From NCBI GenBank assembly GCA_002771585.1, contig PCTT01000018.1, forward strand, positions 217-31,774: a DNA stretch of 31,558 nucleotides, given 5' to 3'. Position numbers and translations under genes: made by a program. Numbering within the stretch: the first letter of the stretch is position 1; each line of letters opens with the position of its first letter. Under the pieces are notes generated by a model that saw only the letters and a list, made by a program, of their open reading frames with translations, did no database searches and had not been told where the DNA came from. The stretch comes from Candidatus Campbellbacteria bacterium CG22_combo_CG10-13_8_21_14_all_36_13 (GTDB lineage: Bacteria; Patescibacteriota; Minisyncoccia; Phycocordibacterales; PCTT01). Below, one piece after another: positions 21,853 to 30,989 of this stretch.

Positions 21853-23601
21853 TTAATTAATTCGACTTTTGATTATTTTTTTTACTTCTTCAAGCTTATT
21901 CGATATTGACTGATACTCAGCCATTAACTTCTTTTGAAGATCTTTATCTTTCTCTTTTTCTGCATCTTTTAATTTTTTGGTGCTTCTGGAAAGATCCTCT
22001 GACAGTATTGCTTCTTCTAGAAATAAAACCAGTTCTTCAACATCATCCTTTAAAACACCTTTGTCTGAATATAGTGTCTCTATCCTAAAAATCAAGTCTT
22101 GTATATCCATAGACGCCATTTCTTCAAGTGTTGGGCCATTTAATCTAGCCAGTTCTGCTAAAGTTTTTTCTATATCTATTGCAGGATTTGCACTACTCTT
22201 TTGCCATAATATTATTGCTGATAACCTTCGCAAAACAGTTTCTTTTCTTGATAAATTGGATTTTGTATCCACATTCTTTGAAGTTATCTTAATCTCATCA
22301 TTCTCTTCTTGTATATCCATTTTAGAAAGTTCTTCAATAATAGAGTTCTTTGGTATATCGCTCATTTTGTGTATGTAGTCTATGAAATGTGCCTGATCAA
22401 TAGAGTCTTGTATTTCTTTGACAAAAGGAAGAACATGTTTCTTTATGGATTTCCAAAAATCTCTCTGCTCTTGTTTCTTCTTTGCAATCTCTTCAACAAA
22501 CACATTTATTACATGTTCAGTCTTTTTTAATTCGCTGTACCATAAATCTTTGTCTGAAAGCAATATATCTGCTGGATCTTTGCCCTCTGGCAACAACACA
22601 GCATTAACATTCATACCTTTACCAAGTGCCATTATTGCAGTTTTTTTCATAGACAAAATCCCCGCCTTGTCTCTGTCAAAAATAATTATCAGATTATCTG
22701 TAAGTCTTTTTATTCTAGACAAATGACTCCCCGTAAAACTAGTGCCAGATACTGCAACACTATAAGGAAATCCTTCTTGATGCGCCATAATCAAATCTAT
22801 CTGGCCCTCAACTAGAATTGCCCTGTCTGCTTTTTTTATATGTTGCTTTGCTTTGTCATACCCATACAAAACATCAGATTTGTTAAAGAGCTCCGTTTCT
22901 GGGGAATTAAGATATTTCGCAACTTGTATAGCATCCAAATTTTCTGTTTTTTTCTCAAGAGATCTTCCAGAGAATGCCACAACCCTACCTGTTGAATCCG
23001 ATATTGGAAACATAATCCTGTTCCTAAACCTATCATAATATGATTTATTTTTGTCGTTTGAGTTATCTGATTTTTTAATTAAACCAGCTTTCTCTATTAT
23101 CATATCTGTATAGCCAATAGATATAAGATGTGAATATAGTTCCCTCCAATCATCTGGCGCATAACCAATAGAAAAACTTTCTATCGTATCCTCTTTTATG
23201 CCTCTTTTTGTCAGATATTCTTTGGCAAAATTATTTGAGGCGAGCCTTTTTTGATAAAAATCCACCGCCTCTTCCATAACCTTATAAAGAGCAGAATGAT
23301 CTTTTTTGGCACTACCAACTTCTCCAGACAATTCTATACCAGCCTTATCCGCAAGAAATTTGAGTGCTCCAATAAAATCCACCCCCTCAAATTCTTCTAC
23401 AAAAGTAAATATATCTCCCCTTGCACCACAACCAAAACAATAATAAAGATTTCTATCCGGAGAAATATTGAAAGATGGTGTTTTTTCGTTATGAAAAGGA
23501 CACCTAGCCCGATAATTCATACCAGCTTTCTCGATTGGTATATACGACCCAATAACATCTACTATTCCGAGCCGTTCTTTTATTTTTTCAACATCAGACA
23601 T
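21853..23601 (-). CDS. dnaG: DNA primase
   Basis: 582 residues from ATG 23601. Makes RNA primers for replication. CHC2 zinc finger: C34, H37, C55, C58 in RCPFHNEKTPSF and YYCFGCGARGD. RNA polymerase core: DRFRNRIMFPI and GRVVAFSGR. Toprim: AILVEGQIDLIMAHQEGF with the catalytic Glu, then IIIFDRDKAG. The C-terminal 200 residues are helical and diverged, as expected for the DnaB-interacting part. A TTG at 23625 would add 8 residues, but the family begins at SDVEKIKERLGIVDVIGSY, which follows ATG 23601 directly. It precedes rpoD by 9 bases; rpsU of the classic macromolecular synthesis operon is absent here. Confidence 0.95.
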   Translation of the reverse strand: MSDVEKIKERLGIVDVIGSYIPIEKAGMNYRARCPFHNEKTPSFNISPDRNLYYCFGCGARGDIFTFVEEFEGVDFIGALKFLADKAGIELSGEVGSAKKDHSALYKVMEEAVDFYQKRLASNNFAKEYLTKRGIKEDTIESFSIGYAPDDWRELYSHLISIGYTDMIIEKAGLIKKSDNSNDKNKSYYDRFRNRIMFPISDSTGRVVAFSGRSLEKKTENLDAIQVAKYLNSPETELFNKSDVLYGYDKAKQHIKKADRAILVEGQIDLIMAHQEGFPYSVAVSGTSFTGSHLSRIKRLTDNLIIIFDRDKAGILSMKKTAIMALGKGMNVNAVLLPEGKDPADILLSDKDLWYSELKKTEHVINVFVEEIAKKKQEQRDFWKSIKKHVLPFVKEIQDSIDQAHFIDYIHKMSDIPKNSIIEELSKMDIQEENDEIKITSKNVDTKSNLSRKETVLRRLSAIILWQKSSANPAIDIEKTLAELARLNGPTLEEMASMDIQDLIFRIETLYSDKGVLKDDVEELVLFLEEAILSEDLSRSTKKLKDAEKEKDKDLQKKLMAEYQSISNKLEEVKKIIKSRIN

Positions 23602-23623
23602 CTTATTTGTTTTGATATACAAC

Positions 23624-23651
23624 AAACCCTAAGACCCAAGACTACTACCCA
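23624..23651. repeat. Degenerate 7-base tandem repeat, copy D, in the rpoC-dnaG gap
   Basis: AAACCCT, AAGACCC, AAGACTA, CTACCCA on the plus strand; related in form to copy A at 14678-14712. It occupies the likely promoter region of dnaG. Confidence 0.5.
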
Positions 23652-23662
23652 AAACTTTCTAT

Positions 23663-23678
23663 ATGTGCCAAAGCACAT
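23663..23678 (-). terminator. Small hairpin after rpoC
   Basis: ATGTGC-CAAA-GCACAT, 6 paired bases, 5 bases beyond the rpoC stop, without a real T run. It may pause or process the transcript between rpoC and dnaG rather than end it. Confidence 0.35.
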
Positions 23679-23683
23679 TTAAA

Positions 23684-26600
23684 CTAATCGCTATAATCCT
23701 CTCTTTCTTCTTCTTGTATATCCAATATCATTTGATGTTTCTTGCTACCAACAAATCCCGTACCGGCAGGTATAAGCCTACCAACAATAATGTTTTCTTT
23801 GAGGCCACGCAAATGATCCTTACTTCCTCTTATTGAGGCATCAATCAATATTCTTGTAGTATGTTGGAATGATGCAGCAGAGAGGAAGCTTTGTCGTGTA
23901 AGAGAAACTTCTGTAATACCCATTATCATATGTTCCGCCTTTGCTGGCTCCAAGCCTGCTTCTTTTGCATTCGCATTAACCTTATCAAGTACAGAGGTCT
24001 CAACAATTACACCATTTGAAAACTCTGTATCTCCTGGATTTTTTATTCGTGCTCTAGAAAACATTTGTCGTATCACAACCTCTATATGCTTTCTTGAGAT
24101 TGATGCTCCTTGTAATTCATATATCTTTCCAATCTCGTGAATTATATAATTCTGAGTAATCTCACGACCGCCATATTTATACAATTCTTTCAAATCAGCA
24201 GAACCATCTGTTAATATTTGACCCTTTTTAACAGTATCACCAACCTTAACCAAAATACTTCTTCTATGGCTAACAGAGTATTCCAATGATTCCTTTTGAT
24301 TCTTTTTTGTACTTTTCTTTACATCTATTTCATCTGGAATAATAACAATCACATTCTCTCGTCCTGTATTTTTTATCTCTGTAACAAGACCACCAGTAGC
24401 GCTTATAATAGCAGCATTTTTTGGTATTCTTCTCTCAAAAATTTCTATAACTCTTGGAAGACCGGTTGTAATGTCTCCACCGACTGATGCAGTACCACCA
24501 GCATGGAATGTACGCATAGTAAGCTGAGTACCAGGCTCACCAATAGCCTGGGCTGCAACAGTACCAACAGCTTCACCAAGCTCGACAGGCTCATTTGTTC
24601 CCAAATCTACTCCATAGCATGTCCTACACAAACCCTTTGCTGTGGCACACGTCATAGGAGAACGCACAATTGCTTCTGTTATACCCATTTTTTCCATTTC
24701 TTTTGCGTCCGTAAGCGTAATAAAGTGTCCTTTTTTAAACAAAACCTCACCATTTTCATTCTTCACATCCTCAGCCAAAAATCTTCCCTGCAGGTTCTTT
24801 GAAAGTGGAATTTCTATACCAGATAGATTTTCTGACCTTATTACAATACCTTCCTTAGTCCCACAATCATCTTCTGAAACTACTATATCTTGAGACACGT
24901 CAAAAAGTTTCCTTGTCAGATAACCAGCGGTTGCTGTGTTTAATGCTGTGTCAGTAAGACCCTTACGAGATCCGTGCGTAGTTGTGAAGTATTCAATTGG
25001 TGTATGCCCCTCTTTTGATGATGTTGTAATTGGGAACTCAATTGTTTCACCTTTGTTGTTTGCAATAAGACCCTTCATGCCGGCCATCACTGTAATCTGT
25101 GATAGTGATCCTCTTGCTCCAGATTTCCACATATCATAAACAGAACCATTTATGTCAAGTGTCCCCGGTATTATCTTCTCGATATCCGCCTTAGCATCAT
25201 GCCAAATTTCTATACTTTTTCTTCTTCTCTCTTCTGCAGAAAGAAGACCTTCATTATATTGATCAATGTTTTCATTTACCTTAGCTCGAGCATCGGAAAT
25301 AATTTGGTTTTTCTCTTCTGGTATTTGTATATCGTCAATTCCCCAAGTAATACCAGCGTGTGTAGCATACTTGAATCCAAAAGTTTTTACTTTATCTAGA
25401 ATTCCAGGTATTCGGTCTGTTCCATATTTTTCAATAAGCTCATCTACGATTTTTTGCATCAATTTCACATCTATTTCCTTATTAACAAAAGGAAAATCTT
25501 TTGGTAACACACTGTTAAACAGAAGTCTACCAACTGATGTCTCAAATATCTTGCCTTCAAAAATTGCATATTTTTCACTATCAGTTGCCATTACTTTTAT
25601 TTGTGCTCGAAAGTCTACATAGCCGTAATCGTATGCAGTAATTGCGTGGTTTGGACTAGGAAATATTTTTCCTTCACCTTTTCTTTCTGTTACCATTTTT
25701 GTCATCCAATAACAACCCAAAACCACATCTAGCATTTTGGCGCTAAGTACGGGACGACCGTTACCTGGCTTTAGAATATTTTTGTTAGAAGCCATTATTT
25801 CACGCGCTTCGGCTTGAGCTTCAGCAGAAAGAGGAACGTGCACCGCCATTTGGTCTCCGTCGAAGTCGGCATTGAATGCGGTACATACCAATGGGTGAAC
25901 TTGTATAGCAAGACCCTCAACTAGAACAGGTTTAAATGCCTGTATTCCAAGTCTGTGAAGTGTGGGTGCTCTGTTTAGTAGTACATACTTATCCTTAATC
26001 ACATTTTCAAGTATTCCCCAAACCTCTGGCATACCCTCATCAATCAATTTGTTTGCACCTCTTATGTTGTATGCAAACTCATGTTTTAATAATTCAGAAA
26101 TAATAAATGGTCTAAATAATTCAAGCGCCATATTTTTTGGAATACCACATTGATCGAGTGCTAGGCTTGGACCAACAACAATCACAGAACGTGCTGAGTA
26201 GTCTACTCTTTTACCAAGAAGATTCTGTCTGAAAATTCCCTGCTTTCCTTTTAGATTGTCTGAAAGAGATTTTAGTGGTCGTCTAGTTGATTGGTTTGCC
26301 ATATAAGACCCTGTTCTGTGTCTTATTGAATTATCAATAAGTGCATCAACAGCTTCTTGTAAAATTCTCTTTTCGTTTCGAAGAATTACGTGTGGCGCAT
26401 TTATTGCTTGCAATTTTTTAAGACGATTATTTCTATTTATTACTCTTCGGTATAAATCATTTACATCAGACGTAGCATGTCTTCCACCCTCAAGAGGCAC
26501 CATTGGGCGTAATGCTGGAGGTAGTATTGGCAAATGTGTTAGAAACATCCATTCTGGTCTTGTATCAGACTTTATAAGAGAACGTATTAGAGAAATTCTT

Positions 26601-27382
26601 TTATTTATTTTTTCCTTATCTCCCTTACCTGCTTTTACGTATCTTTCCTCAAGATCCAAAAGAATAGCGCTTAGGTCTAATTCTTTAAATATCTTGTATA
26701 TAGCTTCTGCGCCAATCTCAGCGTCAAACATTGATCCATACTTCATATCATATTTGTTGTAATCATTGTCATCAATAATCACACCAACTTGTATAGAATC
26801 AATTTCTTTTTTTGTTGAAAGATATGCTTCTTTTAAAGCGTCTTTTGTTTTTTCTTCTTTTATTGTTTTTAGCTTTGTTTTGTATTCAATTTCCAAATCT
26901 CTAGTTATTCTATTTCTTTCTGCCTCATCTACGCTTGTTATTATATAGCCAGCAAAATAAATTACCTTTTCAAGTTTTGAAGAATTTACACCCAATACAA
27001 GAGCCATACGAGATGGTATGCTTCTAAGAAACCAAACATGAGAAACCGGTGTTGCAAGCTCTATGTGCCCCATTCTCTCTCTTCTAACAATAGAACGAGT
27101 CACATCAACTCCACATTTTTCACAAGTAATACCTTTATATCTTATTCCTCTGTATTTACCACAATAACATTCGTAGTCTTTGCTCGGACCAAAAATTTTC
27201 TCATCGAAAAGACCGCTTTTTTCGCTTCTTTGTGTTCTATAGTTTATAGTTTCTGGTTTTGTAACTTCACCAAAAGACCATTCCAGGATTTTATCAGGAG
27301 ATGCAATCTTCATTGTGATCATATCAAAATCAACTGTCTTTCCGGCTATATCTTTTGGGTTTGTATTTTTATAAGCGTTCAT
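23684..27382 (-). CDS. rpoC: RNA polymerase beta-prime subunit
   Basis: 1232 residues. The zinc site near the N terminus has C72, C74, C87 and C90 (ECYCGKYRGI, ITCEKCGVD). The active-site loop NADFDGDQMAVHVPLS (about 505-520) holds the three Asp that bind catalytic magnesium. The second zinc site is formed by the Cys in DDCGTKEGI and by CATAKGLCRTCYG (about 915-927). The bridge-helix and trigger-loop neighbourhood reads VMAGMKGLIANNKGE and EYFTTTHGSRKGLTDTALNT (near 770-810). The C-terminal conserved block SFLSAASFQHTTRIL is present. It starts 22 bases after the rpoB stop in the same transcript and ends 82 bases before dnaG. Confidence 0.98.
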   Translation of the reverse strand: MNAYKNTNPKDIAGKTVDFDMITMKIASPDKILEWSFGEVTKPETINYRTQRSEKSGLFDEKIFGPSKDYECYCGKYRGIRYKGITCEKCGVDVTRSIVRRERMGHIELATPVSHVWFLRSIPSRMALVLGVNSSKLEKVIYFAGYIITSVDEAERNRITRDLEIEYKTKLKTIKEEKTKDALKEAYLSTKKEIDSIQVGVIIDDNDYNKYDMKYGSMFDAEIGAEAIYKIFKELDLSAILLDLEERYVKAGKGDKEKINKRISLIRSLIKSDTRPEWMFLTHLPILPPALRPMVPLEGGRHATSDVNDLYRRVINRNNRLKKLQAINAPHVILRNEKRILQEAVDALIDNSIRHRTGSYMANQSTRRPLKSLSDNLKGKQGIFRQNLLGKRVDYSARSVIVVGPSLALDQCGIPKNMALELFRPFIISELLKHEFAYNIRGANKLIDEGMPEVWGILENVIKDKYVLLNRAPTLHRLGIQAFKPVLVEGLAIQVHPLVCTAFNADFDGDQMAVHVPLSAEAQAEAREIMASNKNILKPGNGRPVLSAKMLDVVLGCYWMTKMVTERKGEGKIFPSPNHAITAYDYGYVDFRAQIKVMATDSEKYAIFEGKIFETSVGRLLFNSVLPKDFPFVNKEIDVKLMQKIVDELIEKYGTDRIPGILDKVKTFGFKYATHAGITWGIDDIQIPEEKNQIISDARAKVNENIDQYNEGLLSAEERRRKSIEIWHDAKADIEKIIPGTLDINGSVYDMWKSGARGSLSQITVMAGMKGLIANNKGETIEFPITTSSKEGHTPIEYFTTTHGSRKGLTDTALNTATAGYLTRKLFDVSQDIVVSEDDCGTKEGIVIRSENLSGIEIPLSKNLQGRFLAEDVKNENGEVLFKKGHFITLTDAKEMEKMGITEAIVRSPMTCATAKGLCRTCYGVDLGTNEPVELGEAVGTVAAQAIGEPGTQLTMRTFHAGGTASVGGDITTGLPRVIEIFERRIPKNAAIISATGGLVTEIKNTGRENVIVIIPDEIDVKKSTKKNQKESLEYSVSHRRSILVKVGDTVKKGQILTDGSADLKELYKYGGREITQNYIIHEIGKIYELQGASISRKHIEVVIRQMFSRARIKNPGDTEFSNGVIVETSVLDKVNANAKEAGLEPAKAEHMIMGITEVSLTRQSFLSAASFQHTTRILIDASIRGSKDHLRGLKENIIVGRLIPAGTGFVGSKKHQMILDIQEEEREDYSD

Positions 27383-27404
27383 AAATATTTGATATTATTG
27401 TTAA

Positions 27405-30400
27405 TTACTGTGAATCTTTTGGAGTTCCAGCATTTTTCTTTAAGTCAACATCCAAAGAAAGAGCTCTCAGATTATTCATGAGCACATTAAAAGATGCCGG
27501 TGTGTTGGAATGACGAATTGGTTGGCCTTTAACAATTGCATCAAAGGCGCTAGATCGACCTAGTATGTCGTCAGATTTGATTGTAAGTATTTCACGAAGT
27601 GTATATGCGGCACCATAGCCCAACAAAGCCCACACTTCCATCTCCCCAAAACGTTGTCCTCCATGTTGCGCACGACCGCCAAGAGGTTGTTGTGTGATTA
27701 GAGAATATGGACCAATTGATCTTTGGTGTATCTTGTCTTCAACCATATGGTGAAGCTTTAGCATATACATATATCCTATTGATATATCTTGATCAAAAGA
27801 CTCTCCTGTTCTACCGTCATATAGTTTTACCTTACCACTTCTAGGATATCCGGCCTTCTCTAACTCATCCGCAATCTCTTCCGCGGTAGCTCCCATAAAT
27901 GGAGGCACGATTGCTTGATAATTTAATGTCTTTGCTGCAAGACCTAAATGAAGCTCAAGAATCTGCCCAAGATTCATACGTGAAGGTACTCCAAGTGGTG
28001 TAAGAATTATATCGATTGGCTCACCATCCTCTGTGTAAGGCATATCTTCTATTGGTAATATTGTAGAGATAACACCTTTGTTTCCGTGTCTTCCAGCAAG
28101 CTTATCACCTATAGCAACACTTCTAAGTTGCGCAACCTCAATATGAATTCTCTTTATTATTCCAGATTGAAGTGTATCTCCATTGTCGCGAGAAAAAACT
28201 TTTACACCAACAACTCTTCCTCTCTTACCATTCTCAAGTCTTAGAGATGTGTCTTTTACGTCTCTTGCTTTCTCTCCAAAGATAGATCTTAGGAGTCTCT
28301 CTTCTGGCGTGAGTTGTGTCTCTCCTTTTGGTGTAATCTTTCCAACCAAAATATCTTGTGGCCTCACTTCAGCGCCAATACGAATAATTCCATCTTCATC
28401 AAGATTTTTCAGTTTATTTTCACCAACGTTTGGAATGTCATGAGTTGTCACCTCTGGACCAAGTTTTGTGTCTCTTACGTTCACGGTAAATTCCTCTACG
28501 TGTAAGCTTGTGAAAACACTGTCTTTTACAAGTCTTTCAGAGATTATAATTGCGTCTTCATAGTTTGAACCGTGCCATGTCATAAAAGCAACTCTTATGT
28601 TTTGGCCAAGCGCAATTTGTCCTCTATCACTAGAAGATATATCTGCCAGAAGTCCTCCCTTTTTCACTTTATCCCCCACCTTTACTGATGGCTTGTGGTG
28701 GAAGGCTGTATCGCTATTTGTCTTTGTAAAATTAAGTAATTTGTATTCTTTTTCTTTACCACTTGAATTCTTGATTACAACTTTCTTAGCATCTGAATAT
28801 GTCACCTCACCAGCCTCTGTTGCGAATATAAGTCTTCCCGTGTCTCTTGCTGCTGCCTCTTCAATACCCGTTGCAACAAGTGGAGCATCTGCATTCACAC
28901 AAGGAACAGCTTGTTTCTGCATGTTTGAACCCATGAGCGCTCTTGCTGCGTCATCATGATTTAAGAAAGGAATCATTGATGTTGCAATTGAAAAAGCCTG
29001 ATTTGCTGATACGTCCATGTAATCAACTTCTTTTTTATCAAATAGTCTTGGTTTTTCTTGATACCTTACCTCAACCATCTTTTCTGTTATGTTTCCGTTT
29101 TCATCATATGGTGTTGCCGCGTGTGCTATTTTTTTATCTTCTTCTTCAAAAGCATTCATATACACAACCTCACCAGTAATTTTTCCATTCTCTACTTTTG
29201 CATACGGCGTCTCGATCATTCCAAAATTATTAACCCTTGCATATGTAGCAAGATTTAATACAAGACCGATGTTTGGCCCTTCTGGTGTATGAATCGGACA
29301 AACTCTACCATAGTGTGATGGGTGAACGTCTCGCACCTCAAAGCCAGCTCGCTCTCTAGTAAGTCCTCCTGGCCCCAGAGCAGAAAGTCTCCTCAAGTGC
29401 TCAACCTCAACAAGAATATTGTCCTGTTGCATAAATTGTGACAACTGACTGGTTGTAAAAAATTCTTTTATACTTGCTTGTAGCGGTCGTGGGTTTATAA
29501 ATTGTATAGGAAGGGTTGTTTCAGAGTCTATTGTAGACATTCTGTCTTGAAGATTTCTCTTCATTCTAGTCATACCAACACGCATTCTTTGTTCAAGTAT
29601 TTCACCAACAAACCTTATTCTCCTTGAACCAAGATGATCAATGTCATCGGCTTCTGCGCCAATAGTATTATTTAGTTTTACTATATTGTTTATAATTACA
29701 ACAAGATCTTCAATTGTTATAACCTTTTTGTATTCTCCTTTTTTACTTGATGGCAAATTAAATCTCTGGTTAAAACGAAATCTACCAACCTCAGATAAGT
29801 CATACCTTTCTTCGTTAAATACAGAGTCTATATATTCTCTAGCGTTTTGAAGTGAAACAATATCTCCTTCTCTTAGTTTTCTGTAAATCTCAATATAAGC
29901 ATCATCAACAGATTTGGCTATGTCTTTTTCAATTGATGCTTTTATTATTTCTAAAGACTCTTTGTTGTCTTTAAACAACGCTAGTATTTCAGCGTCTGTT
30001 TTAGCACCAAATACTCTCAGAAGTGATGTAACTGGGAATTTTCTTTTTCTATCGATTCGTACATATATAGATTCTGTTTGATCAGATTCAAATTCTATCC
30101 AAGCCCCACGAGCTGGAATTATCTTACTACCAAATCGTCTTTTTCCTCTTACATCAGCAACAGTAAAAAGAACACCGAATGAACGTATCAACTGTGGAAC
30201 GATTACCCTCTCAATACCGTTGATTATAAATGTTCCGTGAGCCGTCTGAATAGGAAAATCTGCAAGGAAAATTTCCTGCTCTTTTACTGTGTTTGTATTT
30301 TTGTTTGTAAGTTTTACTTTTGCTCTAAGGGGTGCTTCGTAGGAAAGCTGTTGACTCTTTGCGTAATACTCATCAAACTTAGGTTGTCCAAGCTCTATAG

Positions 30401-30575
30401 ACAAAAACTCAAAATTGAACTTTTTCCCAGAGTAATCTTCTATTGGAGAAAACTCTTTAAACAAATTCTTAAGCTTATTTTCTATAAGATCAGTGTAAGA
30501 GTTTACCTGATTCTCAACGAAATTAGGATAAGAAGTCAGCGGTTTTTTATACCGCGAGAAGAATTTTTGTTGCAT
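27405..30575 (-). CDS. rpoB: RNA polymerase beta subunit
   Basis: 1056 residues, shorter than the 1342 of E. coli. Conserved blocks: AHGTFIINGIERVIVPQLIRS, seen as FIINGIERVIVPQ; LSALGPGGLTRERAGFEVRD; HYGRVCPIHTPEGPNIGL; the catalytic-centre blocks GQNIRVAFMTWHGSNYEDAI and GDKLAGRHGNKGVIS; and the C-terminal QPLGGRAQHGGQRFGEMEVW. The rifampicin region reads SQFMQQDNILVEVEHLRRLS, which differs from the sensitive consensus at the place of E. coli D516 (Gln here). It starts at ATG 30575 without a Shine-Dalgarno and lies behind a roughly 200-base leader. Followed by rpoC after 22 bases. rplJ and rplL, the usual upstream neighbours, are not here. Confidence 0.98.
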   Translation of the reverse strand: MQQKFFSRYKKPLTSYPNFVENQVNSYTDLIENKLKNLFKEFSPIEDYSGKKFNFEFLSIELGQPKFDEYYAKSQQLSYEAPLRAKVKLTNKNTNTVKEQEIFLADFPIQTAHGTFIINGIERVIVPQLIRSFGVLFTVADVRGKRRFGSKIIPARGAWIEFESDQTESIYVRIDRKRKFPVTSLLRVFGAKTDAEILALFKDNKESLEIIKASIEKDIAKSVDDAYIEIYRKLREGDIVSLQNAREYIDSVFNEERYDLSEVGRFRFNQRFNLPSSKKGEYKKVITIEDLVVIINNIVKLNNTIGAEADDIDHLGSRRIRFVGEILEQRMRVGMTRMKRNLQDRMSTIDSETTLPIQFINPRPLQASIKEFFTTSQLSQFMQQDNILVEVEHLRRLSALGPGGLTRERAGFEVRDVHPSHYGRVCPIHTPEGPNIGLVLNLATYARVNNFGMIETPYAKVENGKITGEVVYMNAFEEEDKKIAHAATPYDENGNITEKMVEVRYQEKPRLFDKKEVDYMDVSANQAFSIATSMIPFLNHDDAARALMGSNMQKQAVPCVNADAPLVATGIEEAAARDTGRLIFATEAGEVTYSDAKKVVIKNSSGKEKEYKLLNFTKTNSDTAFHHKPSVKVGDKVKKGGLLADISSSDRGQIALGQNIRVAFMTWHGSNYEDAIIISERLVKDSVFTSLHVEEFTVNVRDTKLGPEVTTHDIPNVGENKLKNLDEDGIIRIGAEVRPQDILVGKITPKGETQLTPEERLLRSIFGEKARDVKDTSLRLENGKRGRVVGVKVFSRDNGDTLQSGIIKRIHIEVAQLRSVAIGDKLAGRHGNKGVISTILPIEDMPYTEDGEPIDIILTPLGVPSRMNLGQILELHLGLAAKTLNYQAIVPPFMGATAEEIADELEKAGYPRSGKVKLYDGRTGESFDQDISIGYMYMLKLHHMVEDKIHQRSIGPYSLITQQPLGGRAQHGGQRFGEMEVWALLGYGAAYTLREILTIKSDDILGRSSAFDAIVKGQPIRHSNTPASFNVLMNNLRALSLDVDLKKNAGTPKDSQ

Positions 30576-30591
30576 AAACTAAAAAATTAGC

Positions 30592-30641
30592 AAAAAATAA
30601 AGCCATGGGGATTTTTCCCCTTAAGGTTTATGCCAATGGCT
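30592..30641 (-). terminator. Possible attenuator in the rpoB leader
   Basis: Minus strand: AGCCAT (30636-30641) can pair with ATGGCT (30601-30606), stacking on the hairpin GGGG-AAAAAT-CCCC (30607-30620) with a 15-base bulge, followed at once by TTATTTTTT (30592-30600). The shape is that of an intrinsic terminator 16 bases before the rpoB start. The competing palindrome GCCATTGGC overlaps the 5' arm. Confidence 0.4.
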
Positions 30642-30780
30642 ACATATTTATGTATTATAATTCTCTATATAAAACAAATTTATAGAGTGTCTCGTATAAA
30701 ATATTCCGAAACGAGGCCCTCTCAAGCCTTAATTTCGGTAGAAGAGTCTTTACTCAATCTAATTTTCTTCAGTGAGTGGT

Positions 30781-30809
30781 ATATTACACTAACATGATAA
30801 AAGAGTCAA
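30781..30809 (-). promoter_or_regulatory. Promoter of rpoB-rpoC
   Basis: TTGACT (30804-30809), exactly 17 bases, TAATAT (30781-30786) on the minus strand. Expected start near 30774, giving a leader of about 200 bases before ATG 30575, the longest predicted in the window. Confidence 0.7.
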
Positions 30810-30850
30810 CCTAAAAATAATCATGGTGTGGAAAAGATTTTTTGTTGATA

Positions 30851-30871
30851 TATACATATATATAATGTATA
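30851..30871 (+). promoter_or_regulatory. Inverted repeat carrying a TATAAT box upstream of rpsA
   Basis: TATACAT (30851-30857) and ATGTATA (30865-30871) flank a loop of A/T; TATAAT sits at 30861-30866. It could be a distal rpsA promoter with an overlapping operator-like dyad, but no -35 is visible at normal spacing. Confidence 0.3.
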
Positions 30872-30916
30872 CTCCAGTTCTAGGTGTAAAAGCCTTATTA
30901 TCAATCAAACAAACGC

Positions 30917-30944
30917 TTGTTTGTGTAACACCAATCCATAGTAT
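30917..30944 (+). promoter_or_regulatory. Candidate proximal promoter of rpsA
   Basis: TTGTTT (30917-30922), 16 bases, TAGTAT (30939-30944), about 45 bases before ATG 30990. Moderate match only. Confidence 0.35.
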
Positions 30945-30989
30945 TCTCTAGATTATTGATGTGGAATGGAACACAGCGCGTTATTTTTT

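Larger units (their letters stand above)
30576..30989. other. Divergent rpoB / rpsA regulatory region (414 bases, no gene)
   Basis: It holds the rpoB promoter (30781-30809) and its leader with three potential stems: CTCTATA/TATAGAG (30663-30669 and 30681-30687), CCGAAA/TTTCGG (30706-30711 and 30733-30738) and the attenuator-like structure near 30592-30641. On the plus strand it holds the rpsA promoter candidates and stems GGTGT/ACACC and ACAAAC/GTTTGT (about 30883-30932). No tRNA or other known RNA gene is recognised. Confidence 0.6.

Noticed and set aside
30576..30989. tRNA or other stable RNA gene in the rpoB-rpsA gap
   Set aside because: Short stems exist but no cloverleaf, anticodon arm or conserved T-loop sequence could be found.
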